A DNA stretch of 64,000 nt from Welwitschia mirabilis (Eukaryota; Gnetophyta; Gnetopsida; Welwitschiales), in the NCBI GenBank assembly GCA_051453625.1, contig JBOZIK010000001.1, positions 10,083,351-10,147,350 on the forward strand. The letters run 5' to 3'. The notes below the pieces were generated by a model, which worked only from the letters and a program-made list of their open reading frames with translations, had not been told where the DNA came from and did no database searches. This document shows, in pieces, positions 1 to 11,972 of the stretch (its first letter is position 1; every line of letters starts with the position of its first letter). The position numbers and the translations under genes were made by a program.

Positions 1-59
1 CATCATCTTCTTACAAGTTAATCATAAGGGTTACTTTTTAGTTAAATGAGAGTTATCAT

Positions 60-965
60 TATAAATTTCATAATTTGAAGTTGAGTTTTCATTATTTACT
101 ACTTTTGCAGCAACTATCATTTGTGTATACTTCTCTAAAGTAGTAGTAAAATCTTTCATCAAGTTGTTTTAGTCCACTCTTTCTTTTTTCTTATCATGTA
201 TAACCTCTTTTAAATCTTTTACGATTTGGCCTATAGTTTTATTTTCTTTAGTGGATTTAGTCCAATTTTGACTTATTTTTACAAGGTTTGCTAACACACT
301 CCAAACTTCTTCTAAGACCAAGTTCAATAAGTTGCCTTCATAAGAAAAGTCTATAAGTTATTTAGTTTGAGAATGCAATCCACTATAAAAATAATCAACT
401 AGCTCTTATTTATAAAATTCATCAATAGGATTGGAATGTCTAGCTATAATAAAATGTTCATAAGCTATTGCATAATCCTCATGAGGTTGTTGTTGAAAAT
501 TGATTACCTTCTTTCTTTTTTTCTCATAGAACTTTCATTTAAAAATCATTTAATAAATACTTCTTATACTTGACTCCAATATTTAAGACTTTTATGTAGA
601 ATAGTTTTAAGCCAAATTTTTTCTCTTTCTCTAAGTGTAACTAGAAATATAATCATGTAGGTATAGTCGCTAATATGTTTCTTTTCATTTCCCAAGGTAA
701 GCACAAGTTATTCAATGTTAGCTAAATGTTGGAAAGGGTCTTCCTCAGCTTACCTCAAAAAAGTTAAATGTGCACTTAAATATATTAATTCTACATCACC
801 TTTAGGAGGTAAATAAAAGGCATTTTGAATTTCACATTTTCTATTGGCAATTAAATCTCTAAGAGTAATGTTTGCATTTGAGGAAGAAGTTTCTATTACA
901 ATTAGGGTATTAGACGAAGCAACTTGCTTTTGTTTTTATGATTATTTTGATACATTTGACATATT
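60..965 (-). pseudogene. Ty3/gypsy gag remnant (PF03732-type retrotransposon gag)
   Basis: Reading the minus strand from about 960 down to 80 gives a capsid-like gag in several frames. In order I see an N-terminal stretch with EDPFQHLA, then a WLKTI-like segment, then the densest part at about 515-250: NFQQQPHEDYAIAYEHF, an FYSGL motif, LIDFSYEGNLLN, EEVW and a closing QNW. This matches the plant gag family in which a FxQ..xExLYEAWERF block is followed by FYNGL and a terminal NYQW, as in Athila/Tat-like elements. At least two in-frame stops and several frame changes break it, so it is dead. No protease or RT is visible to the left because the window ends. The 5' LTR of this element should lie to the right (about 1-2.2 kb) but I could not delimit it. 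Confidence 0.75.
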
Positions 966-2160
966 TAAAGAAGAAATAACATGATCTACTTTTATAATAT
1001 AATTTTATTTTGTAAAATCTAATTTTAAAATAGAAAAATAAAAAAAATATTCTTTTTAAATTCTAGGAATTTGCGTACCTAGAATGTACATAACTGGATT
1101 TAGCTCCAAGTCAAATAATTCTTTTCTAATGTTTTCTTCACTCAAGTTCCACTCTCTCTGATATTTTGTCTTCCTACTAGAATTCACCATTTCCCTATAT
1201 GCTCAGATAGTAAACAAAAAACCAAAATAAAATATAATAGACTATCATCCACTTGGTTATGGGGATGACATGGAGGATGATGATCATAGTAGCAGAAAAC
1301 CGAAACTCAGAAAAAATTACCAAAAGCAGAAAACTAGACTATCATCTAGGCTATCATGAGGATGACAAAGAAGACAACAGTAACTTTATTATCGAACTAT
1401 GAATAGACAAAAAATTGCAATAATAATGGTGGAGATAACATCTCTTCAATATTTGTTGAATAGAAATTAAACTAATAGTAACTCTTTATAATAGAAGTAG
1501 AAGTAAGAAATCATTAGCTTCTCTTAATTTAAGATGTAGCTATAAAACTAGATGGTGTAGCTATGAAATTAGATGCAACTATGACAATCTTACATAAGTA
1601 TAGATGTTGTAACCTATACATAGATATTCCTATTCATGTTAGTTTCTTTCTAAAAGAACTTCTATGAAAGATACTTTTATTATCTTATTACCATTGTGAT
1701 ATGATTATCAGTGTTTATCTTTTCCTGTCTTTTCAATACTATAATTTTAGTAATATGCAAAGGAATTTACATTAATTTAGATTAAAAATAAAAAATCCAT
1801 AACCTCTTAGCTATGAACATAACCCTTTAGTTATAAAGAGGGTTTATCTCATCTAAATACATACCTAATATTAAATTATGTGATTAAATTTTTATCCTTC
1901 TCTCTTGATGGTATTGGAGCTCTTACATCATTGATACCACTTTAGTGATCATAAGTATTAAATGACATTTCTCCTTATGTAACCACATGTGCACATTATT
2001 CCAACTAAATGGATATGATCATTTTATTTCTTTTATTTCTTTATATTCTTGTCCTTTATCAAAAAAATAGTTTTGCCCATATCACATTCACAATAAGACA
2101 TAAGAATAATAAAAATAACATAAAAGGAGCATATTTCATAAAAGATCTTAGGAAATATAT
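966..2160. other. AT-rich stretch without recognisable gene
   Basis: Probably untranslated or LTR sequence of the minus-strand gypsy element to the left. It holds a short imperfect direct repeat of 'agactatcat' around 1235-1360. No PBS, PPT or paired LTR could be defined. Confidence 0.4.
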
Positions 2161-4664
2161 CCTTTAAAAAAATAAGAAAGAAGAAGAATTCCATTGAAAA
2201 TGCTTCTTGTATTTAAAAAAGGGGAAAAGATTAAGTTATGAAGAATGGTCCATATAATTTTAAAAACAACAACTTGTTAGAGATAAAAAAGATAATGCTT
2301 CAAAAAAAGAAAAACATGAAATTAAAATCAAATAAAAAAGCAGAAGATGAAGTATCATTAAAAAATATAAAATACAACATAAGCATGATAATGTAATTAA
2401 TAATCCTATGGGTTATGAATTAATTCTAGATAAATTCTTCCTAGAGAAGAAACTTAAAGATTATAATTCTACTACCAATAATAATAATAATTTTGTTTTT
2501 TAATCAATTGATTTTTAATGTTTTAAAAATTCAATTAGCAAGAAATGTTTTTTTATAATGCTAAAACTTATTAATTGTGATTTTTATTTAGCTACTTTAA
2601 AATAAGATCATTCAGATACAAGCATTAAAACAAGTACTACTAAGATAAATGATTAAAATGTAATAATAAATGATGTACTTCATATTCTAAATGTTTAAAA
2701 TATATATTTTTAATAATATGGTTACTAGATTTTTTCCACAAAATTACAATGGACTAGACTAATGGTAAACCTTAATGTGAGATTTTAAGTAATGATAATA
2801 ATGAATGTTTGGCTCTTTATGTAAATAAACATGGTGTATTTGAATTTTTAGCACTTAAATATAGTCCCTTCATGTAGTTATATATTGATGTCAAACTATG
2901 TTATTAAAGACTTGGTCATATAAATATCATATATTTATCTCAAATCCTCCATAAGTATCACTAAATTTGTAATTATATTTGAAAATTTTATTAAAAAAGA
3001 AAACAAATATTAGGGTGATAGTACCAAAATTTATAAAAATAAGAAGCAATTAGATCATTAAAATTGATACATGATGTTAATTAAGATACTAAGGTAACTT
3101 TAAAGGATGACAATAGTTTGTATGTACTTCTTATAAATGATTTCATTATAATGTATGGATTTATCCCATGATGCATAAGAGCCAAGTGTTAAAATTATTC
3201 ATGAAATTCTAGAAACGTTTTTAGGATAAAGAAGGAATACAAATAGCTAAGATATAGATTGATAATAAATAATATTATGTATTAAAGTTTTTAAATAAAT
3301 AATAGCAAATAAAATATAAAAGAATAACATTAAGCTCCACATTCTCCATTTTAGAATGCTTGATAAAAAGAAATAAAAATAATTTAAATTAACTAATAAA
3401 GAATATTATAACACATAAAGTTAGAAGCAAAATGATGGAGGGATATTATAGTCATCTTTGTTTACATAATTAATGGATTCTCGAAAAAAAAAAGAAAAAA
3501 GAAAAAATGAAGTTTGTTTGTAATTAAAACATGTGATAAAACATGAAGTTAATTACTTGAGAACATTTGAATGTTGGGCATGTTTTCAAATCCATCATAG
3601 ATTTTAAGTACAAGGAAAATTTCAAGGTTGGAATTTTCATTTGCTATGTAGATCATAACAAGGCATATATGTTTTAAGTTTCCATAAAGAATGAGGATAG
3701 TTGTGACTTGAAACATGAATATTCAATGAAATAAGATGTTATAATAACACAACTAGGAAGTTGAGTTACACAAAAAAAAAAAAAAAAAGGATTAGTGAAA
3801 TAAAAATGACATCATAAGTAGCAATCCTATTATCAAAGAATAAGAATTTCATGAAAAACAAATTGACACAGCATCTAATTTTTACATTGTTACCTATGAA
3901 AATAAGATAATAAAAAAAGAAGCTAAAATGTTAGTAAGAGATGTAGGTAAAAATTTCATTAAAAATATTAGTAAAGGGATTGAAAGTATTAATGAAGGAA
4001 TTACTACAAGAAGATAAGTATAAAAAATATTATGATATAATGTATTATATTCATAACATGATTAGAAACTCCAAATCCATAATTAGTTCTTTCTCTATAG
4101 AAGAATTAAAAAAAATATGAATAGAGAATATGAAATGTTGATTAAAAGAGAAATTCTAAGAAGTAGGCTTTATACTTAAAAATAATAAAATTATTGGTTT
4201 TAGATGGATATTCGCTATAAAATTTAACAAATTTCAAAACCAAAGGAATATAAGAATAGCATAGTTACATAAGAATTGTTTCAAGTTCTTAGAATAAACT
4301 ATAAAAAGATATTTTTTTATATTATGATAATTCTTTCTAGAAGATCCATCATCAATATAGTAACTATATAAAACTATGAATTTTTTTCAAGTTGATATAA
4401 AATTATCATTTTTGTATAAAAATATAAAAAGAAAATCTTATATGAAATTTCTTAAGTGTTTTCGTACTAAAAGTAAAGATAAAAAGAATTCAATCTTAAT
4501 TGAAAAAATAAAAAGTTCTGATATGACCTCAAACAAACTACAAGAATCTAGTATTAATGCATAAATACATTTCTTATTAAGATTGGATTTAAGAAATATT
4601 CCTTTGATTCTAAATTATTTATCTTTACAAAATTACATGTACAAAAAGTATTTCTATATTTACA
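2160..4664 (+). pseudogene. Ty1/copia gag-pol remnant (gag end, pre-integrase, integrase end, start of RT)
   Basis: Plus-strand pieces occur in copia order. A Lys-rich gag tail (RDKKDNASKKEKHE) lies near 2275. A GAG-pre-integrase motif, RLGHINI, lies near 2910. The end of the integrase region lies at about 3560-3740: HLNVGHVFKSI and then DHNKAYMF, corresponding to the GCLAYV...NSKAYRF block. The start of the reverse transcriptase lies at about 4190-4560: IIGFRWIFAIKF, and then FFQVDIKLSFLYKNIKRKSY, corresponding to the copia QMDVKTAFLNGxLxEEIYM motif. The frame is broken repeatedly and the catalytic RT motif is not reached. A poly-A run at 3771-3788 interrupts the integrase/RT linker. The copy is cut off at 4665, where the LTR of the next element starts, and I could not find its continuation beyond 13322. 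No LTRs were recognised. Confidence 0.75.
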
Positions 4665-6576
4665 TGTATTGACATGCCAAAACTAACATTTTAAGCAAGT
4701 ATAATTAATCAATTTAGCATAGGGAAAGACATTTAATTCATTAATTTATCATAAAAGGATGTTTTTTTCCCTTTTTATCATTTTTTCATGAATATATAAA
4801 CTTTCCCCTAACATTAGCAGCATTGTTGCTAACTTCTAAAGAACTGTGCAAAATCTTAAATAATTTCAACACTAAACATTAGTGTCGCTAGTCAAGACTA
4901 CTAGCATCATCGTCCTGCTAAAAAGAAATTGCATCAATCTTGCATTTTTATCATGATTTGGAAAGTTCATCACATTATGATTATTGGTTAAGTCAGAGGT
5001 TAATCTGAAGTAAACCTCAAACTTAGACGATACATGGTAGAAGTACAAATCAATATGTCATAGTGACATGTGGCATAATAATTATAATCATGAGAAAGAT
5101 ACATGACATAACATCCATTGGCACCATCACCAGTAATCAAAGGACACATCATCGTCATGTTTGCATAAATAGATAAAGAATCTTTTCTTATGACTACATT
5201 TCAAACATATGTGTAATTCCCTTCTTAAGTAAGCCCCCTTATGTAACTGCCACCTAACACAATTATGACTTAGACTTTAACTCTTTTCCCATTTATAAAA
5301 TGGCCTTGAGTACCCATTATAATGGATCTTTTTGGTTGGCTTAATGTGGGAAACACTTGGAGGCTAGTACATCATCATTCTCTAAAAGTTTTTCTTGGGA
5401 GTAGAATAATTTAAGGCTAGTTGAGAAGTCTTTCTTTTTTATCCTTCTACAATGGTGTAATGTATATTTCTTTGAGTGTTAATATAATAATTCATTTGAA
5501 TCCTTTCATTTTTATCAGATATTTCAATTGGAATTAGCAATATTTAAGTAGAATTAGTTTTTTAATAGGTTTCATTCTTTTATTATTAATTCATAGAAAC
5601 AGGTATTAGCAATCTTAAGGTAAAACTTATTTAATTATTAAGTTCTTTCGAATCATGTAAGTTATTTGAGGTTAATTTGATAAGTTTATACTTCTTAATA
5701 TTTGATAGATATTGTGAACTTTGATTCATACTTTCTATGCTTATAAAGGGCTATGAAGTATCAAGAGGATTGGATAACTCACTAACACTCATGTGGTGGA
5801 TGAGATTATGCCTTAATGCCGAGATTNNNNNNNNNNNNNNNNNNNNNNNNNNNNNNNNNNNNNNNNNNNNNNNNNNNNNNNNNNNNNNNNNNNNNNNNNN
5901 NNNNNNNNNNNNNNNNNNNNNNNNNNNNNNNNNNNNNNNNNNNNNNNNNNNNNNNNNNNNNNNNNNNNNNNNNNNNNNNNNNNNNNNNNNNNNNNNNNNN
6001 NNNNNNNNNNNNNNNNNNNNNNNNNNNNNNNNNNNNNNNNNNNNNNNNNNNNNNNNNNNNNNNNNNNNNNNNNNNNNNNNNNNNNNNNNNNNNNNNNNNN
6101 NNNNNNNNNNNNNNNNNNNNNNNNNNNNNNNNNNNNNNNNNNNNNNNNNNNNNNNNNNNNNNNNNNNNNNNNNNNNNNNNNNNNNNNNNNNNNNNNNNNN
6201 NNNNNNNNNNNNNNNNNNNNNNNNNNNNNNNNNNNNNNNNNNNNNNNNNNNNNNNNNNNNNNNNNNNNNNNNNNNNNNNNNCCATGTCAAACCTGAATGA
6301 CTTAATAATTTACTCTATGTTTTAGGATATGTGGATCATTTGAGCAAAGGTGGAGAGTTGGGTGAATCAATTAGACCCTTAAAGAATTTTCATTTCCTTA
6401 CATCATTAACCAAAGATTACTTTTATTGCAAACTCTACTTTTCTATTTTATTAGATTTTTCATTATGAGTTAGAATAATTGTATTTCTCTTATAAAAATT
6501 ACCATATATATCCTTATGGAAGAATAATTTTTAGTGTAAAATTAAGTAAACTCAAATCACTATAAAGCTATGAACA
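4665..6576 (+). repeat. 5' LTR of the LARD-like element (contains assembly gap)
   Basis: It aligns with 11973-13322 over its full length apart from three differences. It has about 130 bp near 4860-4980 that the right LTR lacks. It has a 455-N gap at 5827-6281. It lacks a 21-bp tandem duplication found in the right copy. Shared landmarks include 'gggctatgaagtat' at 5748 and 'tccttatggaagaat' near 6512. Confidence 0.8.
5827..6281. other. Assembly gap, 455 N, inside the 5' LTR
   Basis: The right LTR needs only a few bases between the two flanks, so the gap either holds an insertion or is an overestimated spacer. Confidence 0.95.
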
Positions 6577-6581
6577 AATTT

Positions 6582-6600
6582 TGATGTCATTGCCAAGGAT
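6582..6600 (+). promoter_or_regulatory. Primer binding site, decayed tRNA-Asp type
   Basis: The sequence TGATGTCATTGCCAAGGAT lies 5 bases after the 5' LTR. The usual plant tRNA-Asp PBS reads TGGCGCCGTTGCCGGGGAT. All differences are transitions (G to A, C to T), which fits deamination of a methylated, GC-rich site. Confidence 0.75.
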
Positions 6601-6609
6601 ATATTGGCA

Positions 6610-6619
6610 NNNNNNNNNN
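6610..6619. other. 10-N assembly gap
   Basis: A short gap just inside the element after the PBS. Similar 10-N gaps lie at 14236-14245, 28377-28386 and 32466-32475. Confidence 0.95.
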
Positions 6620-8200
6620 TTTTTAATAATGAATGATTTTCTTCTTGCAATTTTTTAGTTAATTTTTATTTTTCCATTGGTGGATACTAATCCATTTCTA
6701 GTGATATCTAAAATAGTTCTCTTTTCTTTTTGTTGTGTGTTTTCCTTTTCTTCTAGTGGCATGTATTAGTCTATTTCTAGTAAAACTTAAACTGGTCCAA
6801 AATTGTTGAGTTTGGTTTTCCAATCTAATGTTTGATATTTCATTTTTTATATTCGATATTTCATATTGTAGGTCTAATGACTTTTCTTTATATGCACCCA
6901 CACCTAAAATTATGAATAAAAACTAAATGAAACTCTAATAGTTTATTTTGCATATTTTGTTTTCTATACAATTTTATAATTTTTCATTCTATAAGTTTTT
7001 ATTTTTATTCTATAAATTCTATTGAAAATTAAAAACATTATGTTTATTTTTCTAGACTGTAAATCTTTAAGTTACAGTCATTTCAGGTTTCGACTAAATT
7101 TTTTCCTAACTCTGTAGCCTAAAACCTTTTATGTAAACTCCATGAACACTCTCTCTTTTTTTCAATTTCTTTTTCTTCATGAGACTAATAGTATCACCTT
7201 ATCTGACTGGAACCATTGGATTTCTTGCTTTAAAACCTCCACAACTTTCATAGAGACCATGTCTCAGCTCATTAAAACTGTTTTTCTTGCAAGCCTTCTT
7301 AAAAGTTAAGAAAACTATAGAAAATGTAAACTCTCAATCCAAACCATAAACCATTTTTGTAAACTTAAAATCATGATTTAGGCTTCTAATCTATTTTGAA
7401 CACCTTTTAATTTGAGACATGTCTATCCCTGTAGTTTTTAGAATCGTGAACAACCAAAATTCACTACATGAGATATTATCTGATCTAGATAGACCTTTGA
7501 AGATTATCCTCAACTCTGTCTATACATTAATCAACCTCCTCATAGCTATGAATTTTAAAATTAGTATATTTATCCATAGGATTTTGATCACCTGCCTTCC
7601 ACCACCTCTTAAAATCCATATCTATTAACCTTATATTCATCATCCTTTGATCCTTACCCTTCATTTCCTTTTCAATACCCTTTATCATTTGATCAATACT
7701 CATCATCTTCACTTGTCCAACATACCTCCTCACCTTCTTTTGAGGATACTCTTCAAAGATTTTTATAAGGTAAATTTGAATCTTATTCCAATACACTTTA
7801 AATTCATTCTTGATCTTTAGCAGAAACAACTAAGAAAACTAATGAAAATCTCAAGCAACTTCTTCAGCAAATGGTCAAAACTAATGATCAAATTTTAGGG
7901 CCCTTAATGAATAACAAGAAGAAGAAAATATTCCTATAATATATGAAATCATAATCCTAAAAAACTTCAAATAAATTAATAAGACTAGCATTAATGATAC
8001 CCAAATCATATCTCTTAGGAATGAGGAAGAATCCCATGAAAAAACCAATGAGGATGTGCAAGAAAACCTTCAGCGTAGGCACACATTAGAGAATGAATAA
8101 TAAGGTGCATTTAGACTATATTTTGGTGTAGGATTAGATACTTCTGATTATGATCAATCTATATTTAGTAAGTAATTATTTGAGGAAGATGAGAAATTAG
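6620..8200. other. Leader of the LARD-like element, no gene recognised
   Basis: AT-rich DNA between PBS and the first decayed ORF. Open frames on the minus strand at 6698-6901 and 7527-7829 show no family signature and are taken as chance. Confidence 0.4.
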
Positions 8201-8215
8201 AAATATTATACAATA

Positions 8216-8980
8216 GATGATGAATTAATAAGAGACATTAATGAAGTAGATAACCTTAAAGATGAATCCATCTTAGAACCTCAACCTTTATTTCCTATGC
8301 AATCCCATGAGAAAAAATCCTTTATCAACCTTAACAAAGAGGAAAACATTAACCAAGAGCCTTTTTATGACTCATCCTTTAAACAATCTTTTTCTCAACA
8401 ACATCTTAAACCAATTATGACACTTTCATCTTTAACTTTTGAGCAAGATTGGAATCTTAGTGATGAAGGTAAACCCTTTATGCCTTTGTAACCATCTTTT
8501 GATACATTTCTTAAATATTAATTATCTTTTTTCATGGTTTTCAATTCACCTTTTTCTTCACTCAAAAAAGATGTCTTTCATGAATTATTAAGTAAACAAA
8601 AATAGGTTAAGAAATGGAAAACCTTTGATTTTAAATGTATAAATTTTACTACTAATATTGATGTTCTTCCCATTTTTATGAATTTATTTATAAATATTTA
8701 TCAAGATTCTCTCTCATTCTTGAATGTGTTGTAAAATTTTAATTCATTATTCAAGTTTGGTATTCATCATTTTAATCCTTCATGTAAGCAATACCTTGGA
8801 AAGTCCCTTGAAAAATTTTTAATTCCTTTGTATGCTTTTAAGTTAAAGTTTTATTTTAGAAGATATTTTTCTTTTAGGATATATTTAGGCCTAAAAAATC
8901 AAAAATGTTAAAAGAAATTGCGCTTGATACCCTTTCATGTCTTAAATAGCCTAACCACTTCCACCTATATAATTACCATC
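8216..8980 (+). pseudogene. Decayed ORF of unknown family in the LARD-like element
   Basis: One plus-strand frame stays largely open for about 250 codons, with only about five scattered stops. The longest uninterrupted part is 8297-8491 (from an internal Met, ending in DEGKPFMPL). The translation is acidic and Asn/Gln/Ser-rich at first (DELIRDINEVDNLKDES, HEKKSFINLNKEENINQ), then rich in Phe/Leu. No zinc knuckle, protease or polymerase motif is present. Stop density this low in such AT-rich DNA suggests it was once coding. Its position, between PBS and the PF20167 ORF, suggests a gag-like or accessory product, but I do not recognise it. Confidence 0.5.
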
Positions 8981-10540
8981 ATAAACATTTTTAATTAGGA
9001 AATCCAAAATGTCATCTACAACACCAAATAAACCATCAGCATATTAGATTTCATCTTCCACCATTTTTCATTTAGCTCTATTTAATAAAATCCACTAATC
9101 ACCCTCTTCTTCCATCTATTTATGAGTTCCTTAGATTAGGTGATTCTAGTTGATGGCCTTTAAAATGAAATAAACCATTAATAAGTAATAACTTTGTCAT
9201 AACAAACTAGCTATAATCTAAGTTTACTTGTAGTTTTTAAGAAAATGTTTTATTCATTTTTTAGTTAATTTACTAAGATTAGTTTTACTTAAGGTCTTCT
9301 AATGGAAAAATATGGTTGAACTAATGTGGAATCTACTTTCATATTAATTAAGTATTTTAGAAGCATTTTATGGGTACAAGACTTGTCTTGATTAGGCTAA
9401 TGAGCCAATGAATCTTTTATATGCATCAAAATATATTAAAAATGAAAAGGATAATTAAAATAAAATAAAATAAAATATCTCCTCTCTAAAAGTACATTAT
9501 TTATTAATAATTAATAATTAGGTTTAGTTAACTGCATAAGGGCTATGAACTCTTAATGGTAATGTAGCTCTAACAATTTAATTTATGACATGTTCAATTG
9601 CATTAGGGTTATATACGCTCACTGGTAATGTAGCACTAACTCCATTCATCAACATGCTTAATTCTATTGAAAGGAGAAGTCATAACACTATATTCCTAAC
9701 TAGATAAAAAATGCTCAAAACAAGGAATAAGACATGATTGTGAAAAAAGATAAATTGGATTAAAAATAATGGAATTAGGAGATTATTTTGTATTTACATT
9801 CTTTAATTATGTACTTGAAAATTTTCTTGACTAATTTTTATTAGTTGTATGTTCACTTAGAGGGTACCTTATTTTCTTGATTATGTAACACATTTTAAAA
9901 TTGAAATAAAATTTAAGAAATTTTTAATAATTATAACCATTAATTTAAAACATCTATCTTTTGGAATACGTGGATGTGTGAAGGATGTTTTTTCATTTAG
10001 TTTTATGTTTTTATTTTTCTTAAAAATGTAATTTTAACCATGATTTCTTAAAAGAAAAATACATCTTAAAAATACAATTGTGCCCTTTAGTATCAATCCA
10101 TGCCTCAATCTATGGATAATTCATCTTGATCATTGAATTGTTTAAATAATCCAATGGTTATTTCATCTGTCATCTATAAAAACTCCATTTTATCCTCCGT
10201 TTTTCACTGCCATACAACATGATTTTGCTATCTTATCTACACCTTTGTTACATCCTATCACTCAATAGTAGAATTACCAGCACTAGTATTAGTACGAACT
10301 AGCAGCACCATCATGTATTAGTAGTTTATGTTTAGCTCCCATGTACCCATCATGTTCATGTTTTTCCCTCCACTACACTCTTAGGATTTGCTATCTGTTT
10401 TACAGGTTTCTTATTATATTTAATCTTCCATTAAATTTTCTTCTTAAATCATGTTTTCATGCCATTTTAATTTTTATCCTTCATTTTCTTCATCTTAACT
10501 CTATCATCAATTTTTTTATCTATAATTTTTAGTCAGAGAC
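8981..10540. other. Internal region of the LARD-like element, no gene recognised
   Basis: AT-rich sequence without a supported frame. It has a simple 'aaaat' run at about 9458-9475 and a degenerate pair of segments near 9530-9660 ('cataagggctatgaac' and 'cattagggttatatac'), perhaps an old short duplication. Confidence 0.4.
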
Positions 10541-11400
10541 AAGGTGCCTTCATTAAAGAAGGTATTTTTAGCTAGTTTCTAGACATGTATGCCCCATTGT
10601 ACCTTGTTCAAACTAAGATATGAGGGTGGAATTACTTGGTAAAGGAAGAAAATGAATTCTAGTATCCAAAGCAAGTTCTGGAATTCTACAAGAATGTGTC
10701 ATATGATGATGAATAGCCTTGGGTCATCAATATTTTTCTAGGTGTAGAGCATCTGACCATCTCCCCTATCTTTTAGTAAAACCTTTACTATATTGTTATT
10801 AAGCTTTGAATATGGAGTATGTCTCTAATAGAAAAGGCTCTTTACCTTATAATTTTTTACATAAGAAACAGCTTGCATTGTTTAGATTTATCATTCAAAA
10901 TGTATCACCTATTTTTCATGTTACAAATATTTATGTTAGTTATTTATATTTCATAAGAATCATCCAGGATAAGAAATCCTTTAACATAGCCAAGTGTCTG
11001 TTTATGAGAGTTAATAATCATGTAGGTAATAAAAGTAACCTTTCTCTATCATGCCTCATTTCTAATATCTTGTGTAATGCCCTATATCAAACATTAGATT
11101 ATGAAAGTTGGGAGTAAGCCTAGATAGAAACCATTACACCCAAAAGATCACCTAAGTTTAAAAGTTCTAAAATGAATATTGGATTCTAGGGGAACAATAG
11201 GAACAATAATAGCATGAAGATCAAGAAGAACCACATCAAGTAGAAGAAGAAATCCATCATAATCCTTCTTCCATCTATTCTATTTCTCTCTATGTCACTC
11301 TGTATGTACCTTCAATAACTCATTGTAAAGGCAAGGATCTTATTGGAGAATCATCTCATTCACCTCCTTCTTCTTCTTTTCCTCCACCTCATACATTCCC
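10540..11400 (+). pseudogene. PF20167-like 'putative plant transposon protein' ORF, decayed
   Basis: Around 10560-10760 the plus strand reads a block with QVLEFYKNVSYDDE, which corresponds to the VxEFYANL motif typical of this plant element protein, followed by an IFLGVEHLTIS block where the family has a 'V.G..i..s' segment. An open frame at 10806-11117 continues with NMEYVSNRKGSLPYNFLH, a hydrophobic middle, and LSCLISNILCNALYQTL, matching the family's '...LPYGMLLTKIFEHFGV' C-terminal half in position and character. Stops and frameshifts interrupt the N-terminal half. These proteins are found in non-autonomous plant LTR elements and have no known biochemical role. Confidence 0.6.
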
Positions 11401-11960
11401 TTCTTCCTTAAGACTTTCTTAGAGCATGTGTCCCACAAAAATAAAAGTTTAAGATAAAGAAAATAACACGAGCATAGAAGGGAATATACAAAAAGTTAGA
11501 GAACTTAGTTTCTCATAGGAGATCATTTAATTAGAATTTTATTTCAGTGTGACTTAGTGTAATGTTTTTAAATTCTTTCAAATTGTGATGTAATGTTTTG
11601 CATAGTATATTAGGAGTTTTCATTATGGTCTTCCCTAAAAATACTTGCATCAAAAATCATTTTCTAGTCTTGTATGCAAAGCATGTAATATACAAATATT
11701 TTTAATGATTTAAAACTATTCTTAAATATTTTTATTTAATTTTTCAATATTTTGTAACTTCGAGGACAAAGTTTGACTTTGGTTAGAAAGTATGGCATCT
11801 ATTTTTACTGAATTTTTCAATTTTGATGCCTTACGAGTTGAAAATTGATTTATAAAATTTTCAAAAATGAAACTTTTCTATACTTGAACATTTTTACTTA
11901 CTTAATTTTTCTATGTTTCTTATGTCTTTATTGACTTTTTACTAAGATTCTAGTAAAAGT
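11401..11960. other. 3' untranslated part of the LARD-like element
   Basis: No coding signal. It contains 'cgaggacaaagtttgac' at about 11761, reminiscent of the 'cgaggacgaac' box that precedes the PPT in Athila/Tat-like elements. Confidence 0.4.
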
Positions 11961-11961
11961 C

Positions 11962-11972
11962 TGGTTTGGAGG
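11962..11972 (+). promoter_or_regulatory. Polypurine-type tract (TGGTTTGGAGG) before 3' LTR
   Basis: It lies directly upstream of the TG of the right LTR, resembling the TTTGGGGG plus-strand primer tract of Athila/Tat-like elements with one G-to-A change. Confidence 0.55.

Noticed and set aside
5737-6325. Several open frames spanning the 455-N gap
   Set aside because: They are open only because N has no stop codons; the flanks are LTR sequence.
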